A DNA stretch of 27,955 bases from Proteobacteria bacterium CAG:495 (lineage in GTDB: Bacteria; Pseudomonadota; Alphaproteobacteria; RF32; CAG-239), in the NCBI GenBank assembly GCA_000432275.1, contig HF995257.1:1-27955 (forward strand). Reading direction: 5' to 3'. The translations under genes and the position numbers were made by a program. The stretch's first letter is position 1, and every line of letters begins with the position of its first letter. The notes below the pieces were generated by a model. That model made no database searches. It was not told the origin of the DNA and saw only the letters and a list, made by a program, of their open reading frames with translations. Shown here one piece after another: positions 7,184 to 13,538 of this stretch.

Positions 7184-8719
7184 ATGCCCCGACAATTAGA
7201 CATTAATCCCGGCTTTCAAAAAGCCTTCGACATTATTGAAAATACCTCCCGCCCCCTTTTCATAACCGGAAAAGCCGGCGCCGGAAAATCAACGCTGCTC
7301 GACTACTGCTGCCGCAACAGTTCTAAAAATCTGGTTGTCCTTGCACCGACCGGCGTCGCCGCTTTGAACGTACACGGCCAAACCATCCATCGCTTTTTTA
7401 GTTTTCCGATAAACGTCAGTGTTGAAAAAATCACGTCATTTCAAATCACGCCGCGAGCCAAAAGAATTTATCAAAGATTGCAAACCCTGGTAATTGACGA
7501 AGTTTCGATGCTGCGTGCCGACATTCTGGACTGCATCGACGCCTTTTTGCAAATTTACGGTCCCGAACCTCAAAAGCCTTTCGGCGGTGTACAAATGGTC
7601 TTTGTCGGAGACCTGTATCAGCTGCCGCCGGTCATTTCCGCTCAAGAACAAAGCTTTTTTGAAAAAAATTACGCGTCACCCTACTTTTTCAGCGCCCGGG
7701 CTTTTCGGCACTTAGCGCCGGAAGTCGTGGAACTGACCAAAATATACCGCCAGTCGGACCATGATTTCATTGAACTCCTGAGCCGGATTCGCAGCAACAG
7801 CATCACGGATGCCGACGTAACTTTGCTCAATTCCCGCCTCAATGCGACAAAAGCAGAAAACCGTTACGAAAATTTTTACATCAGTCTGACCACGACCAAC
7901 AACCTATCCGACAGCATCAACTCCCGCGAACTGGAAGCCCTTGAAGGGAGGCTCCATATCTCGCAAGCGGTAATTGACGGCAATTTTTCGGCCGAGTTTT
8001 ATCCTGCCGCCGAAAAGCTCGAATTCAAAGCCGGCGCTCAGGTTATGTTTCTGAACAATGATTCCAAAAATCGCTGGGTTAACGGCAGTGTCGGACACAT
8101 AGAAGACATCCGGCTCACCGAAGAAGACAAGGTCAAATACCTGCGAATACGCCTGCATGAAAATCAGCGGCTGGTAGATGTCTTTCCTTACACCTGGGAA
8201 GTATTCAAATACACCTTGCAAGGCAAGGAAATCATTTCCGAGGTTGTCGGCTCCTTCACCCAATACCCGTTGCGGCTGGCCTGGGCCGTAACAATTCACA
8301 AAAGCCAGGGCAAAACGTTTGACAACATCGAAATCGATGTCGGCCGGGGCACGTTTGCCACCGGACAACTCTATGTCGCCCTCAGCCGCTGCACTTCGTT
8401 TGAGGGCATCAGCCTCAAAAAGCCCTTGCGAAAAGAACACATTTTTACCGATTGGCGGATAACCGAATTTATGAACCGCTGCTGCCCCGGCACCCCACTT
8501 TCCGATGAAAACAAACTGCAAATGCTGCTGAGGGCCATTCCCCAACGCCAAAAACTCGATATTACCTATCTCAAAGCCGATGGCAAAACTTCCCGCAGAA
8601 TAATTGTTCCGCTTCATATCCGCAATGGCAATCTTCTCGCTTTCTGCACGCAGCGGCAGGAACAGCGGACTTTTACGATTGACCGCATTCAAACCCTTTC
8701 TCCGGTTTTTGAAGACTAA
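7184..8719 (+). CDS. Pif1-like DNA helicase with C-terminal WYL domain
   Basis: A 511-residue superfamily 1B helicase. Motifs in order are Walker A GKAGAGKST (29-37), LAPTGVAALNV (motif Ia), Walker B VIDEVSML near residue 105, VGDLYQLPPV (motif III) near 145, and AVTIHKSQGKTFDNIEID plus YVALSRC (motifs V and VI) near 365-405. The last about 65 residues match a WYL domain: I.Y...DG..S.R.I.P, a central LLAFC..R and the closing FTIDRIQ. In the Thermotoga elfii Pif1 protein a C-terminal WYL domain is known to bind single-stranded DNA, so the same job is likely. Pif1 proteins unwind G-quadruplexes and RNA-DNA hybrids and help stalled forks. No good Shine-Dalgarno precedes the ATG, yet there is no better start. 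A 339-residue antisense frame across the 3' half (7904-8923) is a shadow. Confidence 0.93.
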   Translation: MPRQLDINPGFQKAFDIIENTSRPLFITGKAGAGKSTLLDYCCRNSSKNLVVLAPTGVAALNVHGQTIHRFFSFPINVSVEKITSFQITPRAKRIYQRLQTLVIDEVSMLRADILDCIDAFLQIYGPEPQKPFGGVQMVFVGDLYQLPPVISAQEQSFFEKNYASPYFFSARAFRHLAPEVVELTKIYRQSDHDFIELLSRIRSNSITDADVTLLNSRLNATKAENRYENFYISLTTTNNLSDSINSRELEALEGRLHISQAVIDGNFSAEFYPAAEKLEFKAGAQVMFLNNDSKNRWVNGSVGHIEDIRLTEEDKVKYLRIRLHENQRLVDVFPYTWEVFKYTLQGKEIISEVVGSFTQYPLRLAWAVTIHKSQGKTFDNIEIDVGRGTFATGQLYVALSRCTSFEGISLKKPLRKEHIFTDWRITEFMNRCCPGTPLSDENKLQMLLRAIPQRQKLDITYLKADGKTSRRIIVPLHIRNGNLLAFCTQRQEQRTFTIDRIQTLSPVFED

Positions 8720-8745
8720 AACCAGCCTGCCGGCCGCATCAGCAC

Positions 8746-8773
8746 TTGCTTTTTTCCCGGTTATTACTAGAAT
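8746..8773 (+). promoter_or_regulatory. promoter of the MGMT-like gene
   Basis: TTGCTT (8746-8751), 16-bp spacer, TAGAAT (8768-8773), about 50 bases before the start codon. Confidence 0.55.
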
Positions 8774-8826
8774 AGCCGCAAAACATAATTTTTTTGCAAC
8801 GACAATGCTTCCGACGGAGAACTGCA

Positions 8827-9135
8827 ATGAAACGGGTATTGGATGACGACTTGGCTTATGAAATTTTATCAGTGGTGGAAGAAGTCCCTGAGGGCAAAGT
8901 CGCCACCTACGGACAAATCGCAAGACTAATCGGCCGGCATCAGAACTCCCGGCTGATCGGCTTGGTCTTACGACGGGCGCAATACTACGGAGATTATCCC
9001 TGCCACCGCATTGTCAACCACTGCGGTCGGCTGGTGCCCGGTTGGGACGAGCAAAAATATCTGCTTGCGCGAGAAGGCGTCGGCTTTAAAGACGAACAAC
9101 ACGTCGATTTAAAAAAATATCAATGGGAATGGTAA
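8827..9135 (+). CDS. short MGMT-family alkyltransferase (O6-alkylguanine repair type)
   Basis: A 102-residue protein consisting only of the DNA-binding/active-site domain of O6-methylguanine-DNA methyltransferases. The winged helix region is VPEGKVATYGQIARLIG, the arginine finger is probably in NSRLIGLVLRRA, and the active-site motif is PCHRI with Cys59. Alkyltransferase-like ATL proteins of similar length carry Trp in place of that cysteine; here it is retained, so genuine methyl transfer is possible. The N-terminal domain of Ada/Ogt is absent. The ATG at 8827 has GGAG seven bases upstream; an in-frame upstream start at 8794 has no ribosome site. Monocistronic with its own promoter. Confidence 0.9.
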   Translation: MKRVLDDDLAYEILSVVEEVPEGKVATYGQIARLIGRHQNSRLIGLVLRRAQYYGDYPCHRIVNHCGRLVPGWDEQKYLLAREGVGFKDEQHVDLKKYQWEW

Positions 9136-9153
9136 AGTCTCTGATATTACCGC

Positions 9154-9181
9154 TTGCATACCTCCGGTTTTCTGTTAGAAT
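9154..9181 (+). promoter_or_regulatory. promoter upstream of the small hypothetical gene
   Basis: TTGCAT (9154-9159), 16-bp spacer, TAGAAT (9176-9181). With the terminator at 9510-9541 it defines a transcript of about 350 nt that holds the 72-residue reading frame at 9275. Confidence 0.5.
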
Positions 9182-9274
9182 TCTGAGCAAAATCAGTATT
9201 TTTATTCATATAATTAATGAGGAACAGGAAACGCTGAAGGAGACGTGCCCTCATAAAATAATCCTGAAACTATT

Positions 9275-9493
9275 ATGATTTCCATTAAAATGATGAAAAA
9301 CGCAGCCCTTCGCAATCTGCAAAAATATGCCACGACCGAACACATTTTCGGCATCGGTATGGCAACGAAAAAAAACGAAGCAGCGCTTTCCCCTAAAAAA
9401 ACAAATTTCTCATCTGTCAGAACCAACGACCGTGATAACGAAAAACGCGAATTTCTGTTGGACGATGAAGACGATGTTATGTGGGAAAGATAG
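9275..9493 (+). CDS. small hypothetical protein with acidic C-terminus
   Basis: A 72-residue reading frame I do not recognise. Residues 1-45 are basic and lysine-rich, and the end is strongly acidic (FLLDDEDDVMWER). Codons in the middle are GC-ending like the neighbouring genes, which supports translation. A candidate promoter lies at 9154-9181 and a strong terminator follows 17 bases after the stop, so the segment is a free-standing transcript. Weak points: there is no Shine-Dalgarno before the ATG at 9275 (an AAGGAG at about 9236-9241 is too far away), and the leader is nearly 90 nt long. It may be a small DNA- or protein-binding peptide, or the transcript may act as RNA. Confidence 0.5.
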   Translation: MISIKMMKNAALRNLQKYATTEHIFGIGMATKKNEAALSPKKTNFSSVRTNDRDNEKREFLLDDEDDVMWER

Positions 9494-9509
9494 CGTCACC
9501 ACTAAAAAG

Positions 9510-9541
9510 ATAACCGGCATCCCATTTTGCCGGTTATTTTT
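9510..9541 (+). terminator. intrinsic terminator
   Basis: 10-bp stem (9510-9519 with 9528-9537), 8-nt loop, then TTTTTAT. It ends the small-gene transcript. Confidence 0.88.
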
Positions 9542-9610
9542 ATAACCACTACTCCAATTTTTTTTAATTTTTAAACAAATTTCATATATTTTATAAGGGT
9601 TACAAAGAAA

Positions 9611-9629
9611 AATAATAATAATTATCATT
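9611..9629 (+). promoter_or_regulatory. possible Fur box upstream of dps
   Basis: The 19 bases match 14 of 19 positions of the classical E. coli Fur consensus built from GATAAT repeats. The region is very AT-rich, so chance similarity is a real risk. It lies just upstream of the predicted dps promoter. Confidence 0.3.
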
Positions 9630-9635
9630 TTTATC

Positions 9636-9663
9636 TTTACCTTATAAATTTATCTGCTAATAT
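9636..9663 (+). promoter_or_regulatory. probable dps promoter
   Basis: TTTACC (9636-9641), 16-bp spacer, TAATAT (9658-9663), 33 bases before the start codon. Confidence 0.45.
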
Positions 9664-9696
9664 AACAACAGTTAATCATAAAGAAAGGAAACTGCA

Positions 9697-10122
9697 ATGA
9701 ATAAACTCAACGTCTATCTCTCCAACCTTGCCCTCTGGAACGTAAAGCTCCACAACCTCCACTGGAATGTCACCGGCAGAACTTTTGTTCAAATACACGA
9801 ATTCACCGAAAAACTTTACGATGAAGTTTTTGAGCAGTTTGACGCTGTCGCCGAAATTCAGAAAATGCAGAACAATATGCCTCTGGTCAAGATGTCTGAC
9901 TACCTGCAACAGGCAACCCTCAGTGAAATCGAAGCCAAAGACTTTACCCCGGACGAAGTCCTCAAGATTGTTGACGCCGATATGAAGACAATGGCGGCTC
10001 TTGCGAAGGAAATCCGTGACGAAGCTGCAGAAAAAGACGATTTCGCAGTTGCCAATATGTTTGAAGACTATTTGGCATCTTACTCGAAAAACCTGTGGTT
10101 CCTGCGTGCAATGTTGAAATAA
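9697..10122 (+). CDS. dps: Dps-family ferritin-like DNA-protecting protein
   Basis: A 141-residue mini-ferritin that should form a 12-subunit shell, oxidise Fe(II) with peroxide and store it as mineral. The intersubunit ferroxidase residues are all visible with the spacing of Listeria Dps: His22 in LHNLHWNVTG, His34 in VQIHEFTEKL, Asp49 and Glu53 in QFDAVAE. The N-terminus is short, without the lysine-rich tail that E. coli Dps uses for DNA binding, so peroxide/iron protection rather than DNA compaction is likely. AAAGGA precedes the ATG. The codon use is highly biased (CTC, CTG, GCC), consistent with strong expression. Its own promoter and terminator flank it; iron control by Fur is possible. 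Confidence 0.95.
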   Translation: MNKLNVYLSNLALWNVKLHNLHWNVTGRTFVQIHEFTEKLYDEVFEQFDAVAEIQKMQNNMPLVKMSDYLQQATLSEIEAKDFTPDEVLKIVDADMKTMAALAKEIRDEAAEKDDFAVANMFEDYLASYSKNLWFLRAMLK

Positions 10123-10140
10123 CGCAGCCTCCCCCCCCTC

Positions 10141-10170
10141 AACAGCCCCCGTCGGGGCTGTTTTTTATTT
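10141..10170 (+). terminator. intrinsic terminator after dps
   Basis: 9-bp GC-rich stem (10141-10149 with 10154-10162), 4-nt loop, then TTTTATTTT. Confidence 0.92.
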
Positions 10171-10193
10171 TAAAAACCACCCCAAAGAAACGG

Positions 10194-10221
10194 TTGCATT
10201 TTGTTGCAAATCGGCTAATAT
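10194..10221 (+). promoter_or_regulatory. promoter of the tandem-repeat secreted protein
   Basis: TTGCAT (10194-10199), 16-bp spacer, TAATAT (10216-10221). A second -10-like TATAAT occurs at 10248-10253 without a good -35. Confidence 0.5.
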
Positions 10222-10270
10222 CAGGCAAAATTTGCAATTACTATATGTATAATTTTTAAATTTTTTTATT

Positions 10271-10837
10271 ATGAAACAATTTCTGATTTTACTGCTGATG
10301 TGCTGCACTCTGTCTTCTGCAGCAAAAAACCTCTATTATGTAGAGCTGAAAATTTGGAAAGTAGACAACCTTTCTCTGTTTAACCTGAAAAACGAACGCA
10401 ATGCTGTCAGTCTTGAACTGCCGCTTGACAAAGACATTTATGCTTCGCTTAAAGTCGGAGACGTCTTGCAAAACAACGATGTCTACAAAAGTGCATTTTC
10501 GTTTTTTCCTTCTTTTTTCAAAACCTTTAGAATACAAGTTGTGAACAAAAGAACACAAAAGTTAGACGATACACCGGAAACCGCCGGCAACCACTGGTAT
10601 ATGGTACGATTTCGCAGCCAAAAATATGATACTTTTTCGCTGAACCTCAAAAACGCGCGTAACGCCATCATTTTTGAATTGCCAGTTGATAAAACATTCT
10701 ATGACAAAATCAGGATGAACCAGAAATTGCAAAGCCGGGGCGTTTACCAAGGAGCTTTCGACATCATTCCTGAATTGTTCTCCGAAATTTCAATTACCGT
10801 TGAAAAAAAACATACCACGGCAAAAAACAAACTCTAA
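10271..10837 (+). CDS. secreted protein with two tandem copies of an unknown domain
   Basis: A 188-residue protein of unknown function. Residues 1-18 are a Sec signal peptide (MKQFLILLLMCCTLSSAA) with likely cleavage after SSA or SAA; the cysteines are not in a proper lipobox. The mature part is an internal duplication. Copy 1 is about residues 22-93 and copy 2 about 109-180. Both run as an opening beta stretch, then F-x-LKN-x-RNA, LELP-x-DK or FELP-x-DK, a helix, L-x-VY-x-(S/G)AF, a proline, and a closing F-x-I-x-V strand. This looks like a small beta-rich periplasmic domain. There is no Shine-Dalgarno; the start lies directly after an AT-rich leader. It has its own promoter and terminator. 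I cannot name a family. Confidence 0.8.
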   Translation: MKQFLILLLMCCTLSSAAKNLYYVELKIWKVDNLSLFNLKNERNAVSLELPLDKDIYASLKVGDVLQNNDVYKSAFSFFPSFFKTFRIQVVNKRTQKLDDTPETAGNHWYMVRFRSQKYDTFSLNLKNARNAIIFELPVDKTFYDKIRMNQKLQSRGVYQGAFDIIPELFSEISITVEKKHTTAKNKL

Positions 10838-10858
10838 GCCATCATCGTTGGAAAAACA

Positions 10859-10893
10859 AACCTCCGTTAAATCGCAAAACGGAGGTTGTTTTT
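10859..10893 (+). terminator. intrinsic terminator
   Basis: 10-bp stem (10859-10868 with 10878-10887), 9-nt loop, then GTTTTTTAT. It ends the transcript of the tandem-repeat protein. Confidence 0.9.
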
Positions 10894-10944
10894 TATCGGA
10901 CAAACACAAGCAAGATACGCCCGCCTGCAACGCCACACAAAATA

Positions 10945-10974
10945 TTGACAAAATATTCCGAAATATGCTACAAT
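10945..10974 (+). promoter_or_regulatory. strong sigma70 promoter
   Basis: Consensus TTGACA (10945-10950), 18-bp spacer, TACAAT (10969-10974). It is about 200 bases upstream of the next start codon at 11179. Confidence 0.7.
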
Positions 10975-11178
10975 CATAATTGGTTATTTAAGAATTATAG
11001 TTATTATTAGGAAAAAATTAGGTGTTTTTTTGAGTTCTCTCAATAAAGTGTCTAACAAAGCTGAACATAATTTTTCTGACATAGCCTTTGTCTTGCTTGT
11101 ACAAATCAAGTGTTCCCGAGACAAATAATTTATTTACTTCAACCGGAACATTGAGGCAACCATCAAAAAATTATTACG
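10975..11178 (+). other. long untranslated leader of the orphan membrane-protein gene
   Basis: About 200 AT-rich bases between promoter and start codon with no convincing gene. A stem-loop can form around 11085-11125 (TTTGTCT with AGACAAA, CTTG with CAAG inside). No known riboswitch was recognised and no Shine-Dalgarno precedes the ATG at 11179. Confidence 0.4.
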
Positions 11179-12273
11179 ATGGAAACAACAATTAAAAAGG
11201 CTACTGCCACAAAAGCCTTAAAAATTTGCGGCATGGTTCTGAATGTGATTTTAGAAGGCCTAGCTTGCCTGATGTATTGCCTTTTGGTAGGGGTAACCAC
11301 TATCATAATGGCAATCCCCTTTAACCCGATTATATATTGGATATGGGGATTAGTTGCTCCGAAATCTGCAGCATCTGCGCTGTATGATAAAAAAGACAGT
11401 GATAAAATCACTGATTCCGGAAAAGCCATATGGCGCTGCTTGAACGAGGTCACCCAAAAACTGTTGCCGTGGCGTTATAAAAAAGCATATCTGGAAGTGA
11501 CAATGCTGGAAAATGCCAATCTCAGCGACACACTTCGTTACTTTGAGTGCTGCGATAAGGCTAAGGTTATTAACGATAAGTGGCTGTCAGAAGAGGCCCG
11601 CAACCATGTATGGAATTACTTGGGCGACTCATTACGGACGCTTATACTGCCGCAAATGGGAAAGCTTTCTTTAGAGCAATTCCGTTTAATGGTTAGTCTG
11701 AACGAGTGGGGAAACGTCTGCGCATATGCAAACAGCAGGACTTTGTCTGACGATATGCTTATGTGCCTTTGGAATGAAGCTGTAAAGACAGAAAATAAGA
11801 ACGAAAAAGAAAAAGATAAAAAAAATCCTGCATTGAACATTCTTTGTTCAATCGCCAAAATCAAATCTTTGTCTCCCGGTCTTATTGCTAAAATCTCTGC
11901 TTCTGATTCCCAAAACGAAATTCATTTAAACATCGCAGATGCTCTGAATGAATATTCCCAGAAGAAGGCTATAGAAACATACCTGAACGACAGTGGATTA
12001 TGGGAAAAATTTTTACAAGACCTGAAAAACAAAAAGCAGGAACTTGTCACCACCGCCCAAATGCTCATGAGCATACGTCAGTACGAAAAGTATGTCTCTT
12101 TAGGCTTCAAACTGTCAATGCCGGCCGTTGAGTCTTTCCTTTCAAGAGACAACTATGAAATGGCAAGGCTCGTCATTAAAAATGACGTTATTGACAGAGA
12201 AATTTCTCCTAAAGCAGAAATGCTGATAAAGGGAAACACCCAGCTGTCAAAGATACTTTTGGAACTCTCATAA
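11179..12273 (+). CDS. orphan protein: two N-terminal membrane helices plus a long helical domain
   Basis: A 364-residue protein I do not recognise. Residues about 14-60 contain two hydrophobic helices separated by a short turn (LNVILEGLACLMYCLLVG and TTIIMAIPFNPIIYWIWG), so it is anchored in the inner membrane. The remaining 300 residues are polar and look all-helical, with a lysine/glutamate run near 213-222 (KNEKEKDKK), a possible linker, and a C-terminal half of repeated short helices resembling an ankyrin- or HEAT-like solenoid (not proven). Codon use is more AT-rich than the neighbours, suggesting recent acquisition. It sits between a strong promoter with a long leader and a strong terminator, next to a tRNA gene with duplicated 3' end. 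Confidence 0.75.
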   Translation: METTIKKATATKALKICGMVLNVILEGLACLMYCLLVGVTTIIMAIPFNPIIYWIWGLVAPKSAASALYDKKDSDKITDSGKAIWRCLNEVTQKLLPWRYKKAYLEVTMLENANLSDTLRYFECCDKAKVINDKWLSEEARNHVWNYLGDSLRTLILPQMGKLSLEQFRLMVSLNEWGNVCAYANSRTLSDDMLMCLWNEAVKTENKNEKEKDKKNPALNILCSIAKIKSLSPGLIAKISASDSQNEIHLNIADALNEYSQKKAIETYLNDSGLWEKFLQDLKNKKQELVTTAQMLMSIRQYEKYVSLGFKLSMPAVESFLSRDNYEMARLVIKNDVIDREISPKAEMLIKGNTQLSKILLELS

Positions 12274-12286
12274 ACAACACCAACGA

Positions 12287-12318
12287 AAAACACCTCTCTA
12301 AAAGAGGTGTTTTTTTCA
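12287..12318 (+). terminator. intrinsic terminator
   Basis: 11-bp stem (12287-12297 with 12303-12313), 5-nt loop, then TTTTT-rich tract. It ends the orphan membrane-protein gene. Confidence 0.92.
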
Positions 12319-12366
12319 TCTGTGCACACAAACCGCCCGCCGTACCGACTTTAAAAACAAAAAAAA

Positions 12367-12419
12367 GCCGCCATTTCTGACGACTTGTTAGCATTGGTCG
12401 GAATGACTGGACTCGAACC
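12367..12419 (-). repeat. second copy of the tRNA-Pro 3' end and its terminator (direct repeat with 12624-12676)
   Basis: These 53 bases are identical to 12624-12676, both preceded by a run of 7-8 A. The repeat covers the last 25 bases of the tRNA (part of the T arm, the 3' acceptor strand and CCA) and its downstream terminator. To the right the left copy departs from the tRNA sequence, so it is not a second full tRNA gene. This is the pattern left by site-specific integration at a tRNA 3' end or by a tRNA-tailed repeat element. Confidence 0.9.
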
Positions 12420-12615
12420 TCTCTTGCTTCGTAAATTTCGCGCACAGCGCTCAATAACTCCGCTTCGGTCACTCGTTTTCTAAGTTTTTCTTCAATGCCT
12501 CACGACACCTCAAAAAACAAAGAAAACTTCGCCTCTTTTGCTAAAAATAACCGGAGCAACGGTTGTTTTTAGCTTCGAGCCTCTCTCGAGGTCGCTGGTT
12601 CTTGTTCTCAACACA
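12420..12615. other. 196-bp non-coding segment between the tRNA-end repeats
   Basis: No credible gene. It contains a long hairpin (12540-12573) and, at 12588-12601, a 14-base piece of the tRNA (variable loop and start of the T arm) in inverted orientation relative to 12672-12685. It may be the relic of an integrated element or one unit of a dispersed repeat. Confidence 0.6.
12540..12573. repeat. 14-bp inverted repeat (hairpin)
   Basis: Arms 12540-12553 and 12560-12573 pair over 14 positions with one wobble, loop of 6. No T-run follows on either strand, so it is not an intrinsic terminator. Confidence 0.75.
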
Positions 12616-12616
12616 C

Positions 12617-12641
12617 AAAAAAAGCCGCCATTTCTGACGAC
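12617..12641 (-). terminator. terminator of tRNA-Pro
   Basis: Read on the minus strand after the tRNA: six-pair stem with two G-U pairs (12636-12641 with 12624-12629), 6-nt loop, then seven U from the A-run 12617-12623. The duplicate copy at 12360-12384 has the same structure. Confidence 0.65.
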
Positions 12642-12651
12642 TTGTTAGCAT

Positions 12652-12728
12652 TGGTCGGAATGACTGGACTCGAACCAGCGACCTCTTCGTCCCGAACGAA
12701 GCGTTCTACCAGGCTGAACTACATTCCG
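12652..12728 (-). tRNA. proK: tRNA-Pro (anticodon CGG)
   Basis: 77 nt including an encoded CCA. The 7-bp acceptor stem CGGAATG/CATTCCG, the D arm AGTTCAGCCTGGTAGAAC, the anticodon arm with loop TTCGGGA (anticodon CGG) and the T arm with GGTTCGAGTCC are all intact. The anticodon stem-loop is identical to that of E. coli ProK as I know it. Confidence 0.97.
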
Positions 12729-12863
12729 TTAACTTGCATATACATATCACAAAATTTTTTTAACACAAGCTTTTTTTATCAAAATTTTCACAAACATTAA
12801 AACTGGACAAATTATGGACATTATGCTATGTTAACGCCATTATTACCATTAATAAGAAACGCA

Positions 12864-13538
12864 ATGCTTTTAACTGATTTAATCCCGGACATTTCCCTGC
12901 TCATTCCGCAGTCTTACGAAGAGATAAAAACGCCTGAGACAGAAAAACTGCTGGCGTCCTTTTTGACACAAGCGGAAACTTCTGTTGCACCCAAACTCAT
13001 CCATATGTCCGGAATTCCCGGCGCCGGCAAATCGACGTTTTATCGCCGTCACCGCTGGAACAAACACGTTTTTATCGGTTTTGACACCATTATGGAACAA
13101 CTCCCCGCCTATCGGCAGGAATTGCAAAACGCCGGTTCCGTTGCGGCTTTCCAAAAATGGGAAATCCCGGCACGCATCATCGGTTATGAATTGCTGCGCC
13201 GTGCCGTGAGTCTGCGCAAAAATATCTTTTTTGATCACGGCGGCGTGACCCCCGCACACGTCAATCTGATGAAAAACCTTAAAAACTATGGCTATGCCAC
13301 CGAAATGTACTACATCAGCTGTACGCCGGAAGTAGCCTTCAACCGCGCTTTGCTGCGGGAACAAACTACTCTGCGCCATACTCCCCGCGAAATAATTGAA
13401 AAACGCAGTCAAATTATCGGGGAACTTCTTGTCCAATACAAAAATATAGTAGACCGGTTCTACGCCTATGACAACCGCAACAACAAATACCGGCTTGTAG
13501 AATCAATTGACAATCTTAACAAGAAAGAGGCCGCTTAA
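12864..13538 (+). CDS. zeta toxin-like P-loop kinase, without antitoxin
   Basis: A 224-residue P-loop protein of the zeta-toxin/AAA_33 group. Walker A is GIPGAGKST at about residues 50-58, followed by FIGFDTIMEQLPAY, which matches the position of the zeta-toxin substrate and catalytic aspartate region. DHGGVTPAHVNLMKNLKNYGY and VAFNRALLREQTTLRHTPREII complete the fold (the lid arginines are in the latter). Zeta toxins phosphorylate UDP-N-acetylglucosamine and block envelope synthesis; relatives phosphorylate other small molecules. No epsilon-type antitoxin lies upstream or downstream, so it may be a non-toxic kinase. I prefer the ATG at 12864: a TGGACA-N17-TATGTT promoter (12804-12832) would start transcription after the alternative ATG at 12828, whose 12 extra codons are unusually AT-rich. 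Its stop abuts the convergent UDP-glucose dehydrogenase stop. Confidence 0.82.
   Translation: MLLTDLIPDISLLIPQSYEEIKTPETEKLLASFLTQAETSVAPKLIHMSGIPGAGKSTFYRRHRWNKHVFIGFDTIMEQLPAYRQELQNAGSVAAFQKWEIPARIIGYELLRRAVSLRKNIFFDHGGVTPAHVNLMKNLKNYGYATEMYYISCTPEVAFNRALLREQTTLRHTPREIIEKRSQIIGELLVQYKNIVDRFYAYDNRNNKYRLVESIDNLNKKEAA

Noticed and set aside
7904..8923. 339-residue open frame on the minus strand
   Set aside because: It is antisense to the helicase, whose frame has all catalytic motifs, and its translation is a low-complexity hydrophobic mix with no ribosome site.
12209..12472. 87-residue minus-strand frame across the left tRNA-end repeat
   Set aside because: It runs through a strong terminator and the repeated tRNA tail; no codon bias or ribosome site.
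12420..12615. Second, decayed tRNA-Pro gene
   Set aside because: Beyond the repeated 25 bases the sequence no longer matches the anticodon or D arm, so it is a duplicated tail and not a degraded full gene.
12828..12863. Upstream ATG of the zeta-like kinase
   Set aside because: It overlaps the predicted -10 element and the 12 extra codons are atypically AT-rich; kept as an alternative only.
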